Part shown: positions 1-6,063 of the stretch, in pieces
How the letters are laid out: each line of letters starts with the position of its first letter
Position numbering within the stretch: position 1 is the first letter of the stretch
Assembly: GCA_036378375.1 (NCBI GenBank)
Contig: DASUWQ010000238.1
Span: forward strand, 1-8,289
Reading direction: 5' to 3'
Origin: JAFAVN01 sp036378375
Lineage (GTDB): Bacteria > Verrucomicrobiota > Verrucomicrobiia > Chthoniobacterales > JAFAMB01
DNA length: 8,289 bases
Made by a program: the position numbers and the translations under genes
The notes under the pieces: model-generated
Told to the model about the DNA's origin: nothing
Databases searched by the model: none
Seen by the model: the letters and a program-made list of their open reading frames with translations, nothing else

Positions 1-735
1 AAAGGTTTCGAAATTCTGACCCGCGCCCGGCTCAGCTGCTCCCAGGCGCGCCGCGGATAAAACCCCGGCTAATCCGGAACACACACCAGAGATCACGAAA
101 ACCACCAGGGTATGTAACTTGATATCTATCCCCGAGAAATAAGCTGCTTCCCGGTTCCCTCCTAACGCATAGATGTTGCGTCCCAGCCGAGTGTGAACGG
201 TAATAAACCAAAGGATGACCGCTACGGAAACCGCTAACAGTACCGGAGCCGGTACTATCCATACGTTGCCAGTTAAGGCCAGAATAAAGCTGTAGGGAAA
301 ACCAAATACGGGGTTTGCTCCCGAGATGATCATGGTCAGCCCGCGAAAAATCGCGTTAGTGCCCAGCGTAATTATAAAAGGATGCAGACCGGTATAGTTC
401 ACTAGCAACCCATTACACCCACCGAGAACAGCTCCCACCAGGATACCGCCAACCATCACCGACAGGAATGGATTCATCCCACTAACCATCAACTTACCGG
501 TAATAATTCCGGTCAGCGCAACCACAGATCCCACGGACAAATCAATGCCCGCTATTAAGATCGCAAAGAACTCACCCAGCGCAGTTAGAATCGTGATCGC
601 ACTCTGAACGAAGATCTGGATGATGTTATCGGGCTTGGTAAAATAGTTTGGAGAAAGCGAACTGAAAAGGATGACAATGATAATCAGGATGCAAAACGTC
701 CCGAACCGATCCCATAGCTTTGCCAGCCGGGTCAC
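1..735 (-). CDS. alsC: Sugar ABC transporter permease, AlsC/RbsC family (C-terminus cut by window edge)
   Basis: Inner-membrane permease of a sugar ABC importer, which would carry sugar from the periplasmic binding protein into the cytoplasm. The 245 visible residues begin VTRLAKLWDRFGTF and run open to the window edge. Family members are about 310-330 residues, so roughly 70-85 are missing. Several hydrophobic helices are visible (about residues 11-28, 45-62, 91-112, 158-178, 209-228). Family motifs seen are GIDLSVGS (63-70), GLHPFIITLGTNAIFRG (116-132) and the cytoplasmic loop GRNIYALGGNREAAYFSGI (185-203), which meets the ATPase. These stretches closely match E. coli AlsC as I recall it. 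The GTG start overlaps the alsA stop (GTGA) and lies 7 bases after a GGAGGAA ribosome binding site at 743-749, which fixes the start and implies translational coupling. RbsC-like permeases for other sugars are the alternative. Confidence 0.9.
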   Translation of the reverse strand, partial: MTRLAKLWDRFGTFCILIIIVILFSSLSPNYFTKPDNIIQIFVQSAITILTALGEFFAILIAGIDLSVGSVVALTGIITGKLMVSGMNPFLSVMVGGILVGAVLGGCNGLLVNYTGLHPFIITLGTNAIFRGLTMIISGANPVFGFPYSFILALTGNVWIVPAPVLLAVSVAVILWFITVHTRLGRNIYALGGNREAAYFSGIDIKLHTLVVFVISGVCSGLAGVLSAARLGAAEPGAGQNFETF

Positions 736-2282
736 TTGGTGCTTCCTCCGGAAATAGCTAACTCTAGTATCTGCTCCTCAGATGCCGAGTTACCTTCCAG
801 AATTCGCACAATTCTCCCTGCCCGAAACACCGCGATGCGGTCGCAAATCGCCAAGATTTCCGGTAGTTCGGAAGAGACCATAATGATCGCTTTCCCTTGA
901 TTGGATAGTTCTCGCATCATTCTGTAAATCTCAGCTTTTGCGCCGACATCAATACCTCGGGTAGGCTCATCGAAGATGAACACATCCGGCTGAATACAAA
1001 TCCATTTTCCCACCAGCACCTTTTGCTGATTGCCTCCAGAAAGCTCAGTGATGTTCTGCTCAATTGAAAAACATTTAATACCGACGAGTCTGCGCTGTTC
1101 TTCTGCAATTCCGTTCTCGTCCCTTCTCTTAATCAGCCCCCACAACCCACGGAGCGGCGAGATCTTCACGCTGCGCGAAATGACGAGGTTGTCTTTGATA
1201 GAAAAGTTGGGCATGCTTCCGGTCTGTAACCGGCTTTCGGTGATATAGGCCATCCCGTTTTTCAGAGCTTCTACCGGTCCCCGCGGGGTGATATCGCGGC
1301 CTCGCAGCTCTATCTTCCCGCTTCGGCGCGGCATCGCTCCAAACAAACAGTTCATTAATTCTGTCCGGCCTGAACCAACCAATCCGGCAAAACCGAGAAT
1401 CTCTCCGGAAAAGAGATCAAAGCTGACCTCCTGCACCCATCTGCGATCCCGGCTGGAGACATTGTTTACCGTCAGCACCGGCGGCTGACTGCGATCGATG
1501 GCCGCTTCGTTTAAAAAGTACTGTTTGACGCTCCGCCCCACCATCATCCGAACCAAGTCATCATTCGTAACCGCTTCGACCTTCCCGCTCCCATTCGTCG
1601 AACCATCTTTTAACACAGTAAATCGGTCCCCGATCTGTCTTACTTCATCCAGTTTGTGTGAGATAAAGACGACCGCTCTTCCCTCCTGTCGAAGTTGTCG
1701 CACAATCGAAAATAGCCGCGCTACCTCAACGTTCGTTAATGAAGAGGTCGGTTCATCCATGACCACAACCCGGGCATGCCGCATCAAGGCTTTAGCGATC
1801 TCGATCATCTGCCGATACGCGATCGACAGGTGTCTCACCGGAGTGTGTACGTCGATCTTCAGACCCAAGCTCTCCAAAACCGTCCTGGACTCCTGCTCCA
1901 TTAACGGCCAATCCACTACCGGAATCCCGAGGCGCTTCCGCAGTGGAATTCTCCCAACGAATAGATTCTCCAGAGCAGAAAGCTCACTGATCACACTGAG
2001 CTCCTGATAGATGATCGCGATCCCCAGATGCGCTGCTTGCGTTGGCTTGAGGCTGCTATGGGCGTGCCCATCAATAATAATTTTCCCGGCCGTTGGCGGA
2101 TAGGTTCCCGACAAGATCTTCATCAACGTCGATTTGCCGGCTCCGTTCTCCCCCAGAATAACGTGAACCTCTCCGGGATAAATATCGAGATCGACCCCCT
2201 GCAACGCATGCACACCTCCAAAAGTCTTGGTGATGCCTTTCATCTCCACTAGTGGTGTGGAGGCTGCCTGCGTTGCGCTCAT
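732..2282 (-). CDS. alsA: Sugar ABC transporter ATP-binding protein, AlsA/RbsA family
   Basis: Cytoplasmic ATPase powering sugar import, with two fused nucleotide-binding domains. Taking the ATG at 2282 gives 516 residues, close to E. coli AlsA at about 510. Domain 1 has Walker A GENGAGKST (44-52), signature LSIAYRQ (152-158), Walker B VVVMDEP (172-178) and the H-loop His199. Domain 2 has a degenerate Walker A, LVGSGRTE (311-318, no Lys), signature LSGGNQQK (424-431) and Walker B FIFDEP (445-450), with Ser in place of the switch His. This asymmetry is normal for the RbsA/AlsA/MglA group. Stretches such as IYQELSVI, LVGSGRTELMNCLFG and DEPTRGIDVGAKAEIY match E. coli AlsA from memory. A longer open frame reaches GTG at 2378, but those 32 residues are translated repeat DNA and do not resemble the family. 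No clear Shine-Dalgarno precedes ATG 2282; Met14 (VEMKGITKTFG) is another possible start. The gene lies between alsB and alsC in one transcription unit. Confidence 0.93.
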   Translation of the reverse strand: MSATQAASTPLVEMKGITKTFGGVHALQGVDLDIYPGEVHVILGENGAGKSTLMKILSGTYPPTAGKIIIDGHAHSSLKPTQAAHLGIAIIYQELSVISELSALENLFVGRIPLRKRLGIPVVDWPLMEQESRTVLESLGLKIDVHTPVRHLSIAYRQMIEIAKALMRHARVVVMDEPTSSLTNVEVARLFSIVRQLRQEGRAVVFISHKLDEVRQIGDRFTVLKDGSTNGSGKVEAVTNDDLVRMMVGRSVKQYFLNEAAIDRSQPPVLTVNNVSSRDRRWVQEVSFDLFSGEILGFAGLVGSGRTELMNCLFGAMPRRSGKIELRGRDITPRGPVEALKNGMAYITESRLQTGSMPNFSIKDNLVISRSVKISPLRGLWGLIKRRDENGIAEEQRRLVGIKCFSIEQNITELSGGNQQKVLVGKWICIQPDVFIFDEPTRGIDVGAKAEIYRMMRELSNQGKAIIMVSSELPEILAICDRIAVFRAGRIVRILEGNSASEEQILELAISGGSTK

Positions 2283-2307
2283 ATCGAACGGTAGCGAAAA
2301 GGAATGC

Positions 2308-2399
2308 TGGAGTAGTGGAGTACCGGAGTGTTGCGCTCGCGGCGCGTGATTCAGTCCATCGCCATCCACTACGTCCACTCAGTCCACTAAATCCACTTG
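2308..2399. repeat. Inverted short-repeat arrays forming a hairpin in the alsB-alsA spacer
   Basis: The spacer between the alsB stop and the alsA start holds two small arrays facing each other. On the plus strand, GGAGT recurs at 2309, 2317 and 2325 (8-base period), and TCCACT recurs at 2365, 2374, 2383 and 2392 (exact 9-base period). The arm TGGAGTAGTGGA (2308-2319) pairs with TCCACTACgTCCA (2365-2377), giving 12 base pairs with one bulged base and a 45-base loop. Because alsB and alsA are co-transcribed across it, such a stem could protect the alsB message 3' end or lower downstream expression. That role is inferred from similar hairpins after binding-protein genes. No T-tract makes it an ordinary terminator. 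Confidence 0.6.
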
Positions 2400-2403
2400 C
2401 ACC

Positions 2404-3345
2404 CTACTTCTTGGTCACCAAGATAGAATCGATCGCCGTAAATTTTGGTTCGGCATCGACCCCGATCTGTTTGCCACTCTTTACTGCCTCAACTAACAGG
2501 TCCAGTCCGGTGGCGCCAACTTTAGCGGGGTCCTGAGCTACCGTCGCAGTTAGACGGCCAGCATCAATCATTTGTATGGCCTCCGGCGTTCCATCGGTTC
2601 CAACAACCAAAATCTTGCTTGCTTTACCCACATTCTGGACCGCCTGCATCACACCGAGCGCCATGGTGTCGTTACAACAGTAGAATGCTTTCAGATCCGG
2701 GTTCGTTTGCATTATGTTAGTAGCCACATCCAGGGCCCGTAACCGGTCCCAATCAGCGGGTTGGCTCGCCACCAGTTGGATATTCTTGGCGGATTGAAAT
2801 GCCTCCGTCGCCCCTTTTTTGCGGGCCTCCCCCGAGGCTGCACCCGCTTTTCCTTCAACGATTGCCACTTTCCCTCCCGTAGCTCCCAACTGCTGAACGA
2901 TAAAGTCGGCACCCTTCTTGCCCACCGCAACGTTATCCGTTGTGACAAATGCTTCTACATTGCCACCGGCCTGTTTCAAACTGGCGACATCAACTTTCTC
3001 GTCCAGGTTAACCAGAAAGATTCCTTTTTTATAAGCCTTAGCTGCCGGTTGTACCAGATTCACTGCCGAGATCGGCGCGAAAGCAATCCCTTTATAATTC
3101 TTGTTCAGGGCATCCTCGAACAAAAGGAGTTGCGCTTGCAGGTCGCTTTCAGAAGGCGCGGCAGAGATATCCACTGTCACACCAAGTTTTTGCGCTTCTT
3201 TCTCAATCCCGCCTTTCATACTTACCCAAAATGGATTGGAAAGGGTCTTCAACACGATGGCGTAGTCAGCCGCCTGTATTTGGCCGGCGACGCCGGCTAA
3301 GGAAACAGAGAACGCGACGGCGATAACGGAATTTCTTATTTTCAT
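2404..3345 (-). CDS. alsB: Periplasmic sugar-binding protein, AlsB-like (D-allose type)
   Basis: Soluble periplasmic receptor that would capture the sugar and deliver it to the AlsC/AlsA complex. The 313 residues equal the usual family length (E. coli AlsB about 311). The N-terminus MKIRNSVIAVAFSVSLAG...QIQA is a signal peptide, with likely cleavage after Ala25 before ADYAIVLK. No Cys sits at the cleavage site, so it is not a lipoprotein. The type 1 periplasmic-binding fold shows KTLSNPFW (33-40), LVNLDEK (111-117), VEAFVTTDNVAVG (130-142), EGKAGAASGEAR (164-175), SQPADWDR (194-201), CNDTMALGV (224-232), VVGTDG (247-252) and TATVAQ (266-271). These match E. coli AlsB from memory much more closely than they match ribose-binding protein. 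The first gene of the transporter, it is followed by a 121-base spacer and alsA. The ATG at 3345 is the only start giving an intact signal peptide. Other hexose-binding paralogues remain possible; the substrate is inferred. Confidence 0.92.
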   Translation of the reverse strand: MKIRNSVIAVAFSVSLAGVAGQIQAADYAIVLKTLSNPFWVSMKGGIEKEAQKLGVTVDISAAPSESDLQAQLLLFEDALNKNYKGIAFAPISAVNLVQPAAKAYKKGIFLVNLDEKVDVASLKQAGGNVEAFVTTDNVAVGKKGADFIVQQLGATGGKVAIVEGKAGAASGEARKKGATEAFQSAKNIQLVASQPADWDRLRALDVATNIMQTNPDLKAFYCCNDTMALGVMQAVQNVGKASKILVVGTDGTPEAIQMIDAGRLTATVAQDPAKVGATGLDLLVEAVKSGKQIGVDAEPKFTAIDSILVTKK

Positions 3346-3425
3346 TTTCCGGGGGTTTCATCAGGGGTCAGTTTTTGCTCGTTCAGGTTGCCCGGATTCA
3401 TCGATGCATACCGGAGCGAAAACGG

Positions 3426-3458
3426 ATTCAATTCTAATGGTTTGAATTAATCTTTCAA
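3426..3458. promoter_or_regulatory. Possible operator upstream of alsB (inverted TTCAA half-sites)
   Basis: Three TTCAA/TTGAA half-sites lie at the end of the ROK gene and just upstream of alsB: ATTCAA (3426-3431), TTGAAT (3442-3447, its exact reverse complement, 10 bases away) and TTCAA (3454-3458, 7 bases from TTGAA). AT-rich imperfect palindromes are typical targets of ROK repressors such as NagC and XylR, and the encoded ROK protein is the obvious candidate. The site overlaps the ROK stop codon and lies about 80-110 bases before the alsB start. I see no strong -35/-10 pair, so the assignment is tentative. Confidence 0.3.
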
Positions 3459-4787
3459 CCCGAAAACCGGTCGTAACGCTTCGTACAATACTCCGGTGGC
3501 AACCCCGATCAACGCAGCGTCCTGATTCAGCCGGGCCCGCTCCACTCGAGGATAAAATAACCGATCCTCGCCACGCTCGTTGTTACGTATCTCTGCTAGC
3601 GCCGCCACCAGGTCGTCCAACAAAATCGTCGGACCCGGTCCACCTAACAGCACGATCCCAGGATTCAAAAGCGATCCCAGGACCGGGAGAACCATCCAAA
3701 ATCGGCGCGCAGCCTGGTTGACCCAACGGTGATACCGTTCCTTCTTCTCTTTGCGAACCGATTCGACTAAAGCATCCGGCGCTCTCCCTTTCCAATCCGC
3801 CGGCCCCAGGTCCCGGAGAAACGCTGAAAACGAAAAATAGGTTTCCAGGCAGCCTCTGCGGCCACATTCACAAAGCCGGGCCGTCTTGCGCTGTTCTGTC
3901 TCCAGGATCGCCGGCAGGTGCGCCATCTCTCCCGCTAACCCGTCACTCCCTCCAAAGTGCCGGCCGCGATAGATAATCCCGCAGCCCAATCCGATGCCAA
4001 AGTACACGTAAGCCAGACATCGCGGCGCTTGACCAAATCGTTCCCAATATTCGCCCATGGCCGCCGCGTGCGAATCGGTTTGGATCAGCGACACGGGACT
4101 CGCCGTTCTGCCCCGCCTGCGGGAAAAGCCGGCCGCTGTCGCGCCGTAGCTCGCGGAGGCAGAAGAGGGATTGGACAGGTCGCGAAATACTTCTTTGACT
4201 CTCAATCCTTTCCACCCTTCCGCTAACAGGAGATGAGGATGATCGATCTGGTCCCGAATCGCATCATATAAACCCGAAAAAGCGATGCCCACCCCAAGCA
4301 GATGTCCCTCTACTCCGGGGATCGCTCTGAACTCTTTCACGAACTTGCCTAATGCCTTCAACGCTTGATTCGGCGAAGGCGAAAGAACCGAGATCGATCT
4401 TCTCGCTAACGGTTCGCCGGCCAGGTTGAGGATCAATCCAGAGATGTGGTCACGATCGATCTGCAGTCCGATGCTGCAGGCAGCATCCCCGCGCAATTCA
4501 AAAGGTACGGATTCGGCGCCGCGGGCGGTTAAGCGTTGCGGCGGCAGCTTTCGGACCCAGCGGCGGTTGTGCAATCTTTCCAAAATGTTAGCCACCGTCT
4601 GGAATGTCAGGCCGGTTCGTACTGCAATTTCCGCCCGCGTCAGCTGGCGATACAGTTGAAATAAGTGGAGAACCAACTGCGTGTTATGCGATCGCTGAAG
4701 GATCGCATTGATGCCGGGAGTCTCCTGTCCAATCTCCACGGGAACGAAGGGAGCATCCTCAGGGAAGGTCTCAGACGAATTGTGCAT
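3447..4787 (-). CDS. ROK-family transcriptional regulator (NagC/XylR type)
   Basis: Probable sugar-responsive repressor of the adjoining transporter. With the ATG at 4787 it has 446 residues, longer than the usual 380-410. A winged helix-turn-helix spans about 33-82, with recognition-helix region RTGLTFQTVANILERL. The ROK domain follows, with FGIGLGCGIIYRGRHFGGSDGLAGEMAH (263-290, the ROK signature) and the zinc site His290, Cys306, Cys308 and Cys313 (CECGRRGC). Where sugar kinases of the family carry a DxGGT phosphate loop, this protein has LQIDRDHI (109-115), so it should not be a kinase. Asp238 (QTDSH) still aligns with the catalytic Asp, where it would contact sugar. About 26 extra Ser/Ala/Arg-rich residues (205-230) precede that site. 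The gene is co-directional with alsB, 101 bases away. An in-frame GTG at 4868 would add 27 residues without family resemblance; neither start has a good ribosome site. Confidence 0.85.
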   Translation of the reverse strand: MHNSSETFPEDAPFVPVEIGQETPGINAILQRSHNTQLVLHLFQLYRQLTRAEIAVRTGLTFQTVANILERLHNRRWVRKLPPQRLTARGAESVPFELRGDAACSIGLQIDRDHISGLILNLAGEPLARRSISVLSPSPNQALKALGKFVKEFRAIPGVEGHLLGVGIAFSGLYDAIRDQIDHPHLLLAEGWKGLRVKEVFRDLSNPSSASASYGATAAGFSRRRGRTASPVSLIQTDSHAAAMGEYWERFGQAPRCLAYVYFGIGLGCGIIYRGRHFGGSDGLAGEMAHLPAILETEQRKTARLCECGRRGCLETYFSFSAFLRDLGPADWKGRAPDALVESVRKEKKERYHRWVNQAARRFWMVLPVLGSLLNPGIVLLGGPGPTILLDDLVAALAEIRNNERGEDRLFYPRVERARLNQDAALIGVATGVLYEALRPVFGLKD

Positions 4788-5182
4788 GTAACGTTGCAGC
4801 CCAGCTGCGTCCTGGAAGCGGTCTTGCGGCAAGGCCGCGGAGCGAGCCTTCCGGCAACTACCGGACACGCTAGCTTCTATCGTTGGACTGTCTGGGGGTA
4901 TCTAAGGCTGACTTATCTAGCAATGCGATCTTGACAAGGCTAAATGAGCATACATGTTCACCTGAACATGTGCGCTGCGGATCAGGTTCGACCTCCATAA
5001 GATCCTCTTCCCAGTTCACCCTCTCGAACAACCAACTCGTTTACTCTCACTCCGATTCTCCTACACTGTTTACTGACTCACTGATTAGTTCCAAAGTCCC
5101 CAAGACGTAGCCAGGTCTCAATTTCCTCTCCAAAACCGGAGATCTACCAAACCCAACCCAACAAATCCAAGCAACCAATCCT
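4788..5182. other. Divergent intergenic region between ROK regulator and VOC gene
   Basis: About 395 bases without a convincing gene. Short open frames here have no recognisable family features. It must hold the promoters of both flanking, divergently read genes. The strongest signal is the palindrome at 4952-4971, with a consensus-like TTGACA at 4931-4936 beside it. The last 35 bases before the VOC start are an A/C-rich leader with almost no G and no Shine-Dalgarno sequence. I see nothing else clear in 4980-5145. Confidence 0.7.
4952..4971. promoter_or_regulatory. Perfect 9-bp-arm palindrome, LexA-box-like (TGTTC-N4-GAACA)
   Basis: ACATGTTCA and TGAACATGT are exact reverse complements separated by two bases. 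A GC dinucleotide on each side, two bases further out (4948-4949 and 4974-4975), extends the symmetry. The core reads TGTTC-ACCT-GAACA, which equals the LexA-binding motif I recall being reported for Verrucomicrobia (TGTTC-N4-GAACA). It lies directly after TTGACA (4931-4936) on the plus strand, where a bound repressor would cover the -10 region. Alternatively it is the autoregulatory operator of the ROK protein, whose start is about 165 bases away. The palindrome is certain; the bound protein is inferred. Confidence 0.6.
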
Positions 5183-5638
5183 ATGGCCACCAAATCGATC
5201 CCTGAAGGGTATCACTCAATTACGCCAAGCTTCACTGTCGAGGGCGCCCAAGAATTCATCGATTTCATCAAACAGGTTTTCAACGCCCAAGACCGCTTCA
5301 GAATGGACGGGCCCGGCGGAAAGATCATGCATGCCGAATTAAGCATTGGTGATTCAGCACTGATGGTAGCGGATGCGCAGCCACAATGGCCCGCCAGAGT
5401 CAATGCCCTGTATGTTTATGTCGACGACGTTGATGACGCTTATGCGCGTGCGCTGAAGGCAGGTGCGACGTCAGTCCGAGCACCCGAGAATGCTTTTTAC
5501 GGCGATCGCACCTCAGCCGTCAAAGACCCATTCGGCAATTCTTGGGGCATCGCGACTCATGTGGAAGACGTACCTCCAGATGAGCTCAAGAAGAGAGCGA
5601 AAGCATTCCAACAACAATTCGCGGCCGATCAATCGTAG
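5183..5638 (+). CDS. VOC family (glyoxalase/PhnB-like) protein
   Basis: Small cytoplasmic protein of the vicinal oxygen chelate superfamily, 151 residues, the normal length for a PhnB/YdeE-like single-chain member with two beta-alpha-beta-beta-beta modules. Module 1 contains HSITPSFTVEGAQEFIDFIKQVF (11-33) and GGKIMHAELSIGDSALMVAD (45-64). Module 2 contains ALYVYVDDVDDAYARALKAG (75-94) and FYGDRTSAVKDPFGNSWGIATHVEDV, the characteristic end of this group. His50 is the likely metal ligand of the first module; the remaining ligands cannot be fixed by eye. Substrates in this group are mostly unknown, so no reaction is assigned. The C-terminal tail ELKKRAKAFQQQFAADQ is a charged helix. ATG 5183 starts the recognisable fold, but no Shine-Dalgarno precedes it. 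It appears monocistronic. Confidence 0.85.
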   Translation: MATKSIPEGYHSITPSFTVEGAQEFIDFIKQVFNAQDRFRMDGPGGKIMHAELSIGDSALMVADAQPQWPARVNALYVYVDDVDDAYARALKAGATSVRAPENAFYGDRTSAVKDPFGNSWGIATHVEDVPPDELKKRAKAFQQQFAADQS

Positions 5639-5780
5639 GCGGGTAAAAGCGGAAGGGATGAACTCCCGACTCCGCCAGGCCTACGTTCGCGGCCAAGCTC
5701 TATGACATGGCAGACGTCAGGCGAGGACGCTCCCTAGCGAACCGACGGCCGCCTGCTCATCCGGACGTGTGCCAGATGTT

Positions 5781-5796
5781 ACTCGCCGCGGCGAGT
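5781..5796. repeat. Perfect 16-bp palindrome ACTCGCCG/CGGCGAGT
   Basis: ACTCGCCG is followed directly by its exact reverse complement. It is 13 bases upstream of the hairpin at 5810-5834. It may be a protein-binding site or part of a structured RNA or repeat element; no T-tract follows. Confidence 0.6.
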
Positions 5797-5809
5797 CAAA
5801 ACCATACTC

Positions 5810-5834
5810 CCAGGGCCGAAAGCTTCGGCCCTGG
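5810..5834. repeat. Perfect 11-bp stem, 3-base loop hairpin
   Basis: CCAGGGCCGAA and TTCGGCCCTGG pair perfectly around the loop AGC, making a very stable GC-rich stem in RNA from either strand. The following bases (attatgacg) contain no T-tract, so it is not a standard intrinsic terminator in either direction. It lies about 170 bases after the VOC stop. It could stabilise a transcript 3' end or belong to a dispersed palindromic repeat. Confidence 0.6.
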
Positions 5835-5960
5835 ATTATGACGAAGACGTGCTCCCTAGGAGCTTTAAAGTCTTTCAAACCATCGAAACCCGAGACCAAA
5901 CGATCCGCGTTACGTCTCATTTGTTGACAGCGCCGTACCAATTCTCCCTCAGTACCCATC

Positions 5961-5986
5961 ACTCCACTCCAACACTCCATCACTCC
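5961..5986 (+). repeat. ACTCC short tandem array
   Basis: ACTCC occurs at 5961, 5966, 5974 and 5982, mostly with an 8-base period (ACTCCAAC, ACTCCATC, ACTCCGAC). The same 8-base unit occurs on the minus strand in the alsB-alsA spacer (2309-2329). Its role is unknown; it looks like a spacer repeat characteristic of this genome. Confidence 0.55.
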
Positions 5987-6063
5987 GACCCTCTTGCTCC
6001 CCGCCGCTGCTTGCGCTTTCGAAACTTACTACTCCGAGATACCTTCAGAGCATATTGGACGGC

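Larger units (their letters stand above)
5639..6063. other. Gene-poor spacer with palindromes between VOC and histidine kinase genes
   Basis: About 425 bases with no gene I can support. A minus-strand open frame of 88 codons across it has no family resemblance, and its first residues are translated ACTCC repeats. Visible structure includes small stem CGCT-ccct-AGCG (5728-5739), a perfect palindrome at 5781-5796, a strong hairpin at 5810-5834, stem GCTCC-cta-GGAGC (5851-5863) and an ACTCC array at 5961-5986. CTCCCTAG occurs twice, at 5730 and 5852. The histidine kinase promoter should lie here; a TTGACA at 5924-5929 has no matching -10. Confidence 0.6.

Noticed and set aside
1498..2007. Plus-strand open frame of 169 codons inside alsA
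   Set aside because: Antisense shadow of a highly conserved ABC ATPase; the translation has no domain pattern and is rich in Ser/Arg.
2283..2378. 32-residue N-terminal extension of AlsA from GTG 2378
   Set aside because: It is translated repeat DNA lying in the hairpin, with no counterpart in the family; ATG 2282 gives the usual length.
2761..3300. Plus-strand open frame of 179 codons opposite alsB
   Set aside because: Antisense shadow of a well-recognised binding-protein gene; no family features.
3447..4787. Sugar kinase (AlsK-like) rather than regulator
   Set aside because: It has an N-terminal helix-turn-helix and lacks the DxGGT phosphate loop of ROK kinases.
4883..5110. 75-codon plus-strand open frame in the ROK-VOC spacer
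   Set aside because: Low-complexity Ser/Thr-rich translation, runs through the LexA-like palindrome, no ribosome site, no recognisable domain.
5810..5834. Intrinsic terminator for the VOC gene
   Set aside because: The stem is excellent but no T-tract follows on either strand, and it is about 170 bases past the stop; kept only as a hairpin.
5924..5929. TTGACA as the -35 of the kinase promoter
   Set aside because: At 16-18 bases spacing the sequence is C-rich (cctcag area) with nothing like TATAAT.
5717..5983. 88-codon minus-strand open frame in the VOC-kinase spacer
   Set aside because: Starts within the ACTCC array (MMECWSGVMG is translated repeat) and crosses several palindromes; no family resemblance.
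5957..5990. CRISPR array from the ACTCC repeats
   Set aside because: Units are 8 bases without spacers of CRISPR size, and no cas genes are present.
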